Shown: positions 8,107 through 16,163 of the stretch, piece after piece | Numbering within the stretch: the stretch's first letter is position 1 | Layout: each line of letters begins with the position of its first letter | NCBI GenBank assembly: GCA_016929525.1 | Contig: JAFGIP010000114.1 | Span: forward strand, 1-64,000 | DNA length: 64,000 nucleotides | Reading direction: 5' to 3' | Source of the DNA: Bacteroidales bacterium | GTDB lineage: Bacteria; Bacteroidota; Bacteroidia; Bacteroidales; UBA10428 | Position numbers and translations under genes: made by a program | The notes under the pieces: model-generated | What the model was told of the DNA's origin: nothing | The model's database searches: none | What the model saw: only the letters and a program-made list of their open reading frames with translations

Positions 8107-9693
8107 TCAATTTTCACTACTGCTTTTTATCTGTTTATAGATTTCAATATTACCAAATTCCCCGATCTTATCCCCCAACAGGCTATCCGGATTTTCAACA
8201 TGCTGTAAGTGCGATCTGTCGCCTAATACAACATACTGCATTCCTTTTTCTTTAAATAATTCAAGCCAGTCTTTGAATTCAACTTTTTCCATAAAAAAGT
8301 CGGTAAAACCTTTCTGGTCCATTAAATAGAGGGTGATATTGATACTGCCGTCGGGTGTGCTGTAAACTTTATCGGTCCTTTTAATTCCCAGGCTTCTAAG
8401 GTACGGCGTAATTTTACCATAGCTGTTTACCCTTTGATTTGAAGAAAAAAACTGTCTGTCATCATTGCTGTAACGATAGTTCATTTCCTTCACACAGTGA
8501 AAGATCAGAAATACGAGGATTAAAACAAGTACTGATTTTGAAACCGCAGAATGATAGACCTTTGGTAAATGATCTTTTATCATTAGAAGGAAACTCAGAA
8601 AAATGACAGGAATAATAATCAGGTTACCTGTCTGATAATAATCATGCTGATACATAGAACGGAAAAAGAATACAGTAAAACCGGCAGCTCCAACGAAAAG
8701 CAGAATTGAAATGAGTGTAAATGTTCTTTTATAGAATTTGAACAGGACGATGTTACCGATAAACAATATGAATGATAAGTACAGGAACCACGTTGCACGG
8801 TATGCGCCGCCTTTAAACCATCGGTGAATAATCCTGTGCCAGATCTCAACAACCGAATCAACGGATAAAGCCCATACAGGTCTGATCTCAACTTCTGAAA
8901 CACTGCCTCCGTGATCTGCAGAGTATATTTTAGCAAAAGCATACCAACCAACAAGAACAACGATAACACCTAAGTATGATAGGATTACCTTCCAATTTAA
9001 ATCAATGGATTTTTCTTTATTTTTCTTAAAAAGAAGTTCAACGACAACTATTCCGCCAAGAGCGAAATAAAACAGCAACGATGGCGTTTTAATGAGTCCT
9101 GCCAGTAAAAAAAATAACATAGCGATATACCAGTTCTTTACTATTCGATCGTTATAATACTTAAAAAAGAAATAAACGCCTATAAATGATACCGACAGGG
9201 AAGTAGGATCCGGAATAAAATTATTGGTATAAAATGCATAAATGGTAGAAGTAAAAACTACCAAAGGCAGGACCAGAGCATAAATTCTGTCTTTTAGAAG
9301 GAGCAATCCTGTTTTAAAAAGATAGAATAATCCCAGATAACTTATCAGGATATTAACAAGTCGGAATAAAAATTCCTGGGGTCCAAAAATGCGGTAAAGT
9401 ATAGAAACAAAGTAATAAACAATAGGGAATTCTACCAGGGTAACATCTGAAGTACGGTCATCGGCAAGCAGTCCGTTTGTTTTACACTCAAGGAAATTTG
9501 CATTATGGTAGTAATTCAGAGCAAAAGCTGCGCAAATACAGTTGCGCCATTGGTGGATACTATCGGGTCGGTAAAATAGTATTTTATTGTAACTATATGA
9601 GAAGAAACATATAAGATAAACAACAAGGAACAGTTTATTGGCAGAAATTCTGAAGTTTTTTATTTTAAGGGACAGGGAATTCAATAATGGCAT
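8107..9693 (-). CDS. GT39-like membrane glycosyltransferase
   Basis: A 528-residue protein with about 11-12 membrane segments and a soluble C-terminal domain (about 420-528). The first periplasmic loop contains YRPDSIHQWRNCICAAFAL, where D44 is placed like the catalytic Asp of GT-C enzymes, followed by EFPIVYYFVSILYRIFG, which resembles the second conserved region of PMT-like proteins. It probably uses a polyprenyl-phosphate sugar; acceptor unknown. First gene of a two-gene minus-strand unit with 6600-8087. The start at 9693 is the first Met before a basic N-terminus; the GT2 gene 383 bases away diverges from it, with a dispersed repeat in between. Confidence 0.8.
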   Translation of the reverse strand: MPLLNSLSLKIKNFRISANKLFLVVYLICFFSYSYNKILFYRPDSIHQWRNCICAAFALNYYHNANFLECKTNGLLADDRTSDVTLVEFPIVYYFVSILYRIFGPQEFLFRLVNILISYLGLFYLFKTGLLLLKDRIYALVLPLVVFTSTIYAFYTNNFIPDPTSLSVSFIGVYFFFKYYNDRIVKNWYIAMLFFLLAGLIKTPSLLFYFALGGIVVVELLFKKNKEKSIDLNWKVILSYLGVIVVLVGWYAFAKIYSADHGGSVSEVEIRPVWALSVDSVVEIWHRIIHRWFKGGAYRATWFLYLSFILFIGNIVLFKFYKRTFTLISILLFVGAAGFTVFFFRSMYQHDYYQTGNLIIIPVIFLSFLLMIKDHLPKVYHSAVSKSVLVLILVFLIFHCVKEMNYRYSNDDRQFFSSNQRVNSYGKITPYLRSLGIKRTDKVYSTPDGSINITLYLMDQKGFTDFFMEKVEFKDWLELFKEKGMQYVVLGDRSHLQHVENPDSLLGDKIGEFGNIEIYKQIKSSSEN

Positions 9694-10076
9694 TTGTTAA
9701 TTATTTAGGCTTCAGACAAAAATAGGTTGCACAACTCATTTCTCAAACAAGGCAGTGACTTTTCTTTGAGAAGAATTATTTTTTATTTGCTATTTGCTAT
9801 AGCTGATGGCAAACATTAGCTAACAACAACAATAAATCAAAGAGATTTTCACACCTCGCAAATAATTATGTATTTTCGTTGCTTAAATTTATTATATAGC
9901 ATATTAATAACATTCCGGTCGAAACGTAGTGGAGAACCGGAATCCATTAACTTTATCTTATTTGGAAATATGGATTCCTGATCCCTGTCTGCATACCTTC
10001 GGTATGTAAACCGGCAGGCAGGTTCGTTTCACTACGTCAGGAATAGCAGATGTTTTTCAGTGAATAAATATTAATA
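9694..10076. other. Divergent intergenic region holding a dispersed repeat
   Basis: The 383 bases between the minus-strand GT39-like gene and the plus-strand GT2 gene contain no protein-like frame. The right half (9912-10048) is a composite repeat listed separately. Promoters for both neighbours must be in the remaining AT-rich DNA, but I cannot place them. Confidence 0.5.
9912..10048. repeat. Dispersed repeat with inner palindrome
   Basis: ATTCCGG...CCGGAATCC forms a first stem and GGATTCCTGA...TCAGGAAT a second. The same arrangement, with different loop sequence, recurs at 61460-61555. Inside the second loop sits a palindromic module (9986-10022: CATACC-TTC-GGTATG flanked by GCAGGCAGG) that also occurs alone, inverted, at 13641-13678. 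This is a nested, non-coding repeat family of miniature-transposon or REP type; no transposase is in the window. Confidence 0.75.
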
Positions 10077-11045
10077 ATGAAATTAATAATCCAAATACCA
10101 TGTTACAATGAGGGGAAAACCCTGGCCATCGCTTTATCCCATCTTCCCCGGGAAGTAGAAGGTTTTGATAAAGTAGAATGGCTTATAATTAACGATGGCA
10201 GCACCGATAATACTGTCGGGGAGGCAAAAAAGAACGGGGTGGACCACGTAGTAAGTTTTAAAGAGAACCAGGGTCTGGCCAAAGGTTTTATGGCTGGTCT
10301 GAGTGCCTGTGTCCGTTTGGGTGCCGATGTTATTGTCAATACAGATGCGGACAACCAGTATAATGCAGAAGATATCCCAAAACTCACGGCTCCTATTGTG
10401 CAGGGAAAGGCTGATATGGTTGTTGGTGCAAGACCTATTCTCGATATTGAGCATTTCTCAAAAAGAAAAAAAATGCTTCAGAAACTTGGATCGTGGACAG
10501 TTAAGTTAGCCAGTAAAACAGATATTCCCGATGCCCCCAGTGGCTTTCGTGCCTTTAGTCGCGAAGCCGCAATGAAATTAAATGTGTTCAATGAATACAC
10601 ATATACCCTCGAAACAATAATCCAGGCTGGCAGAACAGGAATTGCCATTACATCAGTCCCGGTGCGTACAAACGAAGATCTCAGACCATCGCGACTGGTA
10701 AAAAGTATTTTCAATTATGTAAAGTTATCGTTATACACCATTCTTCGGATATTCACCATTTATAAACCTTTCAGGACTTTCTTTACGATCGGGGCATTTT
10801 TCTTTCTGATAGGATTCGGGCTTGGTATCAGGTGGTTATATCTTTTTTTCATAGCCGGTACCGAAAGAACCCATGTTCCCAGTTTGATACTGGCCAGCAT
10901 TTGTATTATTCTGGGAGTTCTTGTTGGTGTTATTGCAATTATTGGCGACCTACTGGCTGTTAACAGGAAATTACTGGAGGATATTCAGTATCGTGTCAGA
11001 AAGCAGGAAGCAGAACTGGAAACCCTGAAGCATAATAATCAATGA
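10077..11045 (+). CDS. GT2 polyprenyl-phosphate glycosyltransferase (DPM-like)
   Basis: The 322-residue protein has a cytosolic GT-A domain (1-215) and two C-terminal membrane segments (about 235-255 and 268-292), the architecture of dolichyl-phosphate mannose/glucose synthase relatives. Visible motifs are IPCYNEGKTL at the N-terminus, NDGSTDN at 39-45, the metal-binding DAD at 90-92 (NTDADNQY), and VVGARP. It probably loads a sugar from a nucleotide donor onto undecaprenyl phosphate on the cytosolic face, giving the donor used by GT-C enzymes such as those at 5102 and 8107. Its last codons overlap the next gene by four bases (ATGA), which implies translational coupling to the FrhB-like protein. 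Confidence 0.88.
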   Translation: MKLIIQIPCYNEGKTLAIALSHLPREVEGFDKVEWLIINDGSTDNTVGEAKKNGVDHVVSFKENQGLAKGFMAGLSACVRLGADVIVNTDADNQYNAEDIPKLTAPIVQGKADMVVGARPILDIEHFSKRKKMLQKLGSWTVKLASKTDIPDAPSGFRAFSREAAMKLNVFNEYTYTLETIIQAGRTGIAITSVPVRTNEDLRPSRLVKSIFNYVKLSLYTILRIFTIYKPFRTFFTIGAFFFLIGFGLGIRWLYLFFIAGTERTHVPSLILASICIILGVLVGVIAIIGDLLAVNRKLLEDIQYRVRKQEAELETLKHNNQ

Positions 11046-12385
11046 AGTTTGAAACACTTAGAAAGAAGGTAATAAAACCCGGGTTATGTACGCATTGTGG
11101 AACCTGTGTCGGATTATCAAACGGGGTATTGCATTTTAATGAAACTTCAAAAGGACCTTTACCTGATGGAGACCTTTCATGTGATATTCCCGATGAAGCC
11201 TTTGATGCCTGTCCGGGTAAAGGATTACATTATGGCAACCTGAATAAAATTATTTTTAACACTTTGCCTGATAACTGGCTTATTGGTAACTATAAGAATC
11301 TGTATGTCGGTTACTCGGGGAATGATGATATTCGTCTGAAAGGAGCATCAGGGGGAGTTATAACCCAGATACTGATTTATCTGATGAAAACAAAACAGAT
11401 AGATGGGGCCGTAGTATTAAAGCATGGAATTCCAAAACCATGGCTGGCAGAACCGATAATTGCCACTTCCGAAAAGGAGATCATAGAGGCGAGTCAAAGT
11501 GTGTACGCACCCATTCCTGTGAATACCATCTTAGAGGAAGTAAAATCATTCACTGGTAAGGTAGCATTTGTAGGACTTCCCGATCAGGTTGCTTCAATAC
11601 GTTATCTTCAGTCTGTTCAGCATCCATCGGTTAAGAACATTGAATATGTGCTGGGTCCTTATGTCGGAATTAATATGTATGCCGGTTCGGTGTTACGCTT
11701 TGCCCGGTCAAATGGCATTAAAAACCCTGACTCAATAAAAGAAGTCAAATATCGTGATGGTGAATGGCCCGGATATTTAAGAATTACCACGCATGATAAT
11801 AAAACAGTAAAAGCGGAGAAATTTTATTACAACTATCTCCTTCCTTTTTATATAACCAGGAGTACACTTTATTCAATCGATTTCACCAATGATCTGACCG
11901 ATATTTCTGTCGGTGATGCCTGGAATCCGGTCTATGAGAAGGAGGGGAAAGGCTTTGCCGTGGTGATTGCCAGGAATGAAAAAGCTGCGAAATTACTGCA
12001 GCAAATGAAGAAGGAAAAGGCACTGATACTTGAAGAAAAACTTTTGAATGATATACTGAACATGCATGGACACATGCTTGATTTTAAGAAAAGGGGGGCA
12101 TTTGTAAGGATGTCATTCAGAAAAGCTCTTGGAAGAAGGATACCCGATTACGGTATATGGCCAAAGAAATTGGGACTATCGAGATACCTGGTAGAAGTTG
12201 TAATATTTGGAGTGATTGTTTTATGTTCAAATCGCTTTGCGAGGTTTATGCTGGGAATAATTCCCATTTCAGTGATTGGGAGATTTTTTAATTTTTCCAG
12301 AAAATCGTGGAAAAACATGTCAAAACCTACTAAGCGGAAAGGATTGTCGAACCAGGAATACATAATAAAAAGCACCACTCTGTGA
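11042..12385 (+). CDS. FrhB-like iron-sulfur protein (coenzyme F420 hydrogenase beta-subunit family)
   Basis: A 447-residue protein. Cys16, Cys19 and Cys22 (GLCTHCGTC) with a fourth Cys-Pro at 57 (DACPGKG) form a ferredoxin-like [4Fe-4S] site. The body has family patterns such as KGASGGVITQILIYLM near 99-115, FVGLPDQVASIRYLQ near 174-188, and DISVGDAWNP near 285-294. The family includes the FAD-binding beta subunit of F420-reducing hydrogenase and many homologues in polysaccharide clusters of organisms without F420, whose reaction is unknown. The C-terminus adds a hydrophobic helix or two (VVIFGVIVLCSNRFARFMLGI) and a basic tail, suggesting membrane attachment. It overlaps the GT2 gene by four bases. 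A reduction of a sugar or polyprenyl intermediate is an inference from context. Confidence 0.8.
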   Translation: MKFETLRKKVIKPGLCTHCGTCVGLSNGVLHFNETSKGPLPDGDLSCDIPDEAFDACPGKGLHYGNLNKIIFNTLPDNWLIGNYKNLYVGYSGNDDIRLKGASGGVITQILIYLMKTKQIDGAVVLKHGIPKPWLAEPIIATSEKEIIEASQSVYAPIPVNTILEEVKSFTGKVAFVGLPDQVASIRYLQSVQHPSVKNIEYVLGPYVGINMYAGSVLRFARSNGIKNPDSIKEVKYRDGEWPGYLRITTHDNKTVKAEKFYYNYLLPFYITRSTLYSIDFTNDLTDISVGDAWNPVYEKEGKGFAVVIARNEKAAKLLQQMKKEKALILEEKLLNDILNMHGHMLDFKKRGAFVRMSFRKALGRRIPDYGIWPKKLGLSRYLVEVVIFGVIVLCSNRFARFMLGIIPISVIGRFFNFSRKSWKNMSKPTKRKGLSNQEYIIKSTTL

Positions 12386-12640
12386 CCTCAGTGTCTCCTC
12401 CGTGTTCTTTGTAGTAAAATAATAAACCACAGAAGCACACAAAGTAAGCACAGAATACAAAGAGTATACGCCAAAAAATAAAATATAATAATATTATTCA
12501 AAGTTCATGCAAGTAAAAATTATTTTTAGTGGTCCTGATGCATATCGGGATTTGTGCTATAGCCACTTGGTGGCATTATTCGCCACTAATACACAAAATC
12601 ACAAAACATCACAAATTAAATCATCAGCAAATCATATAAA
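12386..12640. repeat. Cluster of degenerate palindromic and CACAGAG/ACAAAG repeats
   Basis: The gap holds CTCAGTGTCTCCTCCGTG and CCACAGAAGCACACAAAG (complementary-type blocks), an imperfect palindrome TCCTGATGCATATCGGGA (about 12533-12550), a small hairpin GCCAC-TTG-GTGGC (12557-12569), and CACTAATACACAAAATCAC. Related CACAGAG/ACAAAG blocks occur near 607-655, 1045-1075, 13580-13620 and 15335-15370. No gene is visible. Confidence 0.5.
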
Positions 12641-13567
12641 TTGAAAATCAACCGAAATATAAAATTTCTAGCATCAGTATTGGTTAGTGTACTGATTTTA
12701 TTGCTTATATACCGGAAAGTAGATTTTGGGCAGCTTAAGGATATTCTGACATCAGTTAGCGCATTGCATTTCAGCATATACATCCTTCTTTTTATTCCAC
12801 AGATTGCATTAGCGGCGTTTCGGTGGCGTTATATTCTCTCACGAATAAGTAATTATCCTGTAAGTTATTTGAAGTCTTTTCAGATGGTAGTTGGGAGTTA
12901 CAGTGCCAATCTTATCATTCCTGCAAAAATGGGAGAGGTTGTACGTGTCTTCTGGGTCGATAAGAGTAAGTCGAAATACAAGCCGTTTGCACTGGTAATA
13001 TTTGAAAAAATGTGGGATATTCTGGTTGTATACCTGATATTTTATATCGCATTTATTTTTGTTCAGTTTCATTCAGAAAAGTTCAGGGAAGCATTTTATA
13101 TATTTTCTGCAATAAATGCCGGTGCAGTGATGGCTATTATTCTTTTTGCACTGCTAAAGAAAAAGATACCACTGGCAGGTAATAATAAAATGTCTGAGAT
13201 ACTTAATTCAATAAGGGAATTCTGGCACGAAAGCAAGAGCGATTTTCCGGTAGTATTTATCTGGTCGATCGTTCTTTGGATTGTCCAGGTATCACAGTTC
13301 TATTTTATGTTCAGGGCATTTAATGTGATACTTCCGGTCGATCTGGTGTTTTCCGGCAGTGCATTATCAGTGTTGGCCGGTGCTGTTATTATATCGATCG
13401 GGGGGGTTGGACCACGCGATGCAACCATTATCTGGTTTTTTGCAAGTCTTGTTTCTAAAGAGATTTTAGTCTCGGTTGGAATTATATCAGTATTAAGAAT
13501 TGTAGTGCCGGCAATAGTCGGCTTACCGTTTTTTATTAAATTGTCCGTTCAAAAACAACAAAAATAA
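12641..13567 (+). CDS. UPF0104/LPG-synthase-type membrane protein, possible flippase
   Basis: A 308-residue protein with about 8 membrane segments, of the family that includes AglD and the flippase half of MprF (lysylphosphatidylglycerol synthase TM region). Typical features are the early FRWRYILSR stretch, GSYSANLIIPAKMGEVVRV near 85-103, and a Gly-rich late segment (GGVGPRDATIIWFF). The only sensible start is TTG at 12641, followed by AAAATCAACCG; the next Met is around residue 83 and would remove two segments. Members move or modify lipid-linked molecules. Placed between lipid-linked sugar genes, translocation of a glycolipid or polyprenyl intermediate is a reasonable inference. Confidence 0.82.
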   Translation: MKINRNIKFLASVLVSVLILLLIYRKVDFGQLKDILTSVSALHFSIYILLFIPQIALAAFRWRYILSRISNYPVSYLKSFQMVVGSYSANLIIPAKMGEVVRVFWVDKSKSKYKPFALVIFEKMWDILVVYLIFYIAFIFVQFHSEKFREAFYIFSAINAGAVMAIILFALLKKKIPLAGNNKMSEILNSIREFWHESKSDFPVVFIWSIVLWIVQVSQFYFMFRAFNVILPVDLVFSGSALSVLAGAVIISIGGVGPRDATIIWFFASLVSKEILVSVGIISVLRIVVPAIVGLPFFIKLSVQKQQK

Positions 13568-13640
13568 AAAAGATGATTTCTTCGTAAAACTCTGTGCCTT
13601 CTTTGTGAGTTTGTGGTATATTTTAAATTAAACCACTGAC

Positions 13641-13678
13641 TTGCCTGCCGGTTTACATACCGAAGGTATGCAGGCAGG
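13641..13678. repeat. Palindromic repeat module
   Basis: GCCTGC, a 7-base bulge CGGTTTA, then CATACC-GAA-GGTATG and GCAGGC: a stem with a bulge. It is the reverse complement of 9986-10022 with few differences. It lies in the short gap between the UPF0104 gene and the next gene and is flanked by CTCTGTG/TTTGTGAG fragments. Confidence 0.75.
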
Positions 13679-13725
13679 GTTTCACAGAGTGATAAAGAGA
13701 AAAGCAGAGTATATGTATATATAAT

Positions 13726-15249
13726 ATGAAACAACTCCTTTGGAACCAGATACAGAACCATGCCCAGCGATTATTGTCGCAGGCAGATCGTGACCCGGAT
13801 TCTCCTTCTTATGGCAGCTTCGACAGGAATTACTGGAATTATAAGATACGCGATTTTTCTTCTGTCATTCTGCAGCAGGGTATTTTATCGCTGGATGTTC
13901 TGTATTCATTTAATTCACCTGATAATATTTACTTTCAAAAACCAGTCATTAAAGATCTGATTAAGGCCGGCATCGGGTTCTGGTCAAAAAGCCAGTTGCG
14001 TTCCGGGGCTTTTAATGAATACTACCCCAATGAATCGGGTTTCCCTCCCACTGCGTTTAGTTTATATGCTATTGGTCTGATGTTGGAAAAGTATCCTGAA
14101 TTTATTGATAAAAATGTTATAATATCTATTAACAAAGCCATTCGATGGCTTTTAAAACATCCCGAAAAAGAAGCTCTGAATCAGGAAAGTGTTGCACTTT
14201 CTGGTATAATAATTTCAAAAAATATATCAGGAGTAAAAGTGAATGAAACTTTACTAAACAAAAGACTTGACCAATTTTACAATTCGCAGTATCCCGAAGG
14301 TTGGTTCAATGAATATGGTGGCCCGGATCTGGGCTATCTCTCGGTCACTATTGATAGTTTGTGGGATATTTATAGAATAACTGAAGACGCTCGGGCACTG
14401 AAAGCAATTGAAAAAGCAACGGAGTTTATCAGTTATTTTATTTCTGTTTCTTATGAACCCCCTGTAATGATCAATGCACGCAACACCGACTACCTGGTAC
14501 CATTCGGGTTATCGGGTTTCGGATCGATGAATCCTGTGGCAGCTGAATTATCAAGAGTCATCTTACAGAATATCAGCAGGCCCGGGAACATGTTCAGTAA
14601 AACAGACGACCGGTATCTGAGTCATTATATCGGGCAATCATATTTCAGATCATTGCTGAATATTGAAAAATTAAAGAGTGAACAGGTAGTATTACCATAT
14701 AAAAAAGATACGATAAAGTATTTTGACGGGTGTGATATTTTTGTAAAACATATAGCGGAACAGAAAAGTACTTTTATATCACTTCGAAAGGGGGGGATTT
14801 ACAGTGAATATGATGTTAACGGGATTAAATCGGCTGATTATGGCTGGCGCTATAAAACAGGAAAAAGTATTGCTGTTACCCACTGGCAAAATGCCGACTA
14901 TCGATGTTCTCACCAAATAAACGGAGGCAAAATTGAGCTTGTGGTGGAAGGTAATTTCACATTACACAGGTACATCAAACCTTCACCTCTGAAACATGTT
15001 GTTTTAAGGGTTTTATCTTTTATAGCAGGCAACAGGATTATGCCGTTCCTGAAATCATTGATTATTTTTAGTCAAAAGAACAGCAAGATCGGTTTTATGC
15101 GTAAGCTAAATATCAGTAATAACACGATTGAAGCAGTTGATTCATTCAGGAATCTTCCCGGCGAAAATATTCTTTATAAAGCACCGCATTATTCAATGAG
15201 GCATGTATCAAGTGCAGGGAGGTTTGTTGAGGAAGAGCTTTTAAAGTGA
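13726..15249 (+). CDS. Unrecognised protein, probable alpha/alpha toroid with C-terminal beta domain
   Basis: I cannot name this 507-residue protein. There is no signal peptide and no clear membrane segment, apart from one moderately hydrophobic stretch near 425-450 (HVVLRVLSFIAGNRIMPFL). The first 310 residues are a series of helix pairs with aromatic and Gly-Gly turns (WSKSQLRSGAFNEYYPNESG, WFNEYGGPDLGYLSVTIDSLWDIY, NTDYLVPFGLSGFGSMNP), a pattern of (alpha/alpha)n-toroid enzymes such as heparinase II/III-like lyases, GH88/GH105 hydrolases or C5-epimerases. The remaining part (FDGCDIFVKHIAEQKSTFISLRKGG, DYGWRYKTGKSIAVTHW) is beta-rich, as in the sandwich of heparinase-like proteins. Asp and Tyr in PDLGYLS could be catalytic. 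Its neighbours suggest action on a glycan or its lipid carrier. Start ATG at 13726. Confidence 0.6.
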   Translation: MKQLLWNQIQNHAQRLLSQADRDPDSPSYGSFDRNYWNYKIRDFSSVILQQGILSLDVLYSFNSPDNIYFQKPVIKDLIKAGIGFWSKSQLRSGAFNEYYPNESGFPPTAFSLYAIGLMLEKYPEFIDKNVIISINKAIRWLLKHPEKEALNQESVALSGIIISKNISGVKVNETLLNKRLDQFYNSQYPEGWFNEYGGPDLGYLSVTIDSLWDIYRITEDARALKAIEKATEFISYFISVSYEPPVMINARNTDYLVPFGLSGFGSMNPVAAELSRVILQNISRPGNMFSKTDDRYLSHYIGQSYFRSLLNIEKLKSEQVVLPYKKDTIKYFDGCDIFVKHIAEQKSTFISLRKGGIYSEYDVNGIKSADYGWRYKTGKSIAVTHWQNADYRCSHQINGGKIELVVEGNFTLHRYIKPSPLKHVVLRVLSFIAGNRIMPFLKSLIIFSQKNSKIGFMRKLNISNNTIEAVDSFRNLPGENILYKAPHYSMRHVSSAGRFVEEELLK

Positions 15250-15388
15250 GAATTTGATTATTTATTGATTTTAATATAGTAATATATTAGGATTAGTGTT
15301 TTTTATCATTTCATAAAGTATAAATATTTACAGTCACGAAAGCACCAAAACACGAATTAACACAAAAGATAAATTAACACATTATCAC

Positions 15389-16162
15389 GTGAGTTTTTTA
15401 AAATACAATTTCCCTGAAAATCTTGACTCTCCGGAGAGGACGTTAAAGCACAAAGAAATTATACGTAGCAAGGGTTTTTTAAGAAAGCTATATATCGACT
15501 GGTATAAAATATTTCAGAATGAGTTAAAGGAACTGCCACCGGGGAAAGTAATCGAGCTTGGTTCGGGAGGTGGGTTTTTAAAGGAAATTGAACCTTCTGT
15601 TATTGCAACAGATATATTACCATTGCCAACAAACGATCTTACATTCTCAGCTCTCGATATGCCTTTTGGTGATTCAGAACTCAGCGGGATTGTGATGCTT
15701 GACACTTTTCACCATATACCCGATACCGAAGGTTTTTTGAAAGAAGCATACAGAGTGTTAAAGATTAATGGTAAAATTGTAATGATCGAACCGGCGAACA
15801 GCTGGTGGGGAAGATTCATTTACATAAAATTGCATCATGAACCTTTTGATCCGGAAGGTGACTGGCAAATTCCTGCTCAGGGTCCAATGAGTGGTGCAAA
15901 TGGTGCTTTACCATGGATAGTTTTTGAAAGAGATACTAATAAATTCCACAAACTTTTCCCCGATTTTAAAATTGAAGAAATTAAATACCATACTCCATTT
16001 AGTTATTTGCTTAGCGGAGGTGTATCATATAAGTCTTTTCTGCCTGCATTTCTTTACAGGTTGGTCAGGATAATTGATTGGGTTTCATCGTTGGTCACCA
16101 GGCAACTTTCAATGTTTGTAACAATAATGATTTATAAAACAGCCAAAAGTGAGTTTAAATAG
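15389..16162 (+). CDS. Class I SAM-dependent methyltransferase
   Basis: A 257-residue Rossmann-fold methyltransferase. Motif I is VIELGSGGGFLKEI (55-68), the acidic end of strand 2 is ATDILPLP (73-80), motif post-II is DMPFGDSELSGIVMLDTFHHI (90-110), and motif III-like IVMIEPANSWWG follows. A Trp- and Pro-rich insertion (HHEPFDPEGDWQIPAQGPMSG) is present. The start is GTG at 15389, since no ATG precedes motif I at a suitable distance. A methyl acceptor within a glycan or lipid is suggested by the neighbours but not shown. It is convergent with the fusion protein at 16164, with one base between the stop codons. Confidence 0.82.
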   Translation: MSFLKYNFPENLDSPERTLKHKEIIRSKGFLRKLYIDWYKIFQNELKELPPGKVIELGSGGGFLKEIEPSVIATDILPLPTNDLTFSALDMPFGDSELSGIVMLDTFHHIPDTEGFLKEAYRVLKINGKIVMIEPANSWWGRFIYIKLHHEPFDPEGDWQIPAQGPMSGANGALPWIVFERDTNKFHKLFPDFKIEEIKYHTPFSYLLSGGVSYKSFLPAFLYRLVRIIDWVSSLVTRQLSMFVTIMIYKTAKSEFK

Positions 16163-16163
16163 A

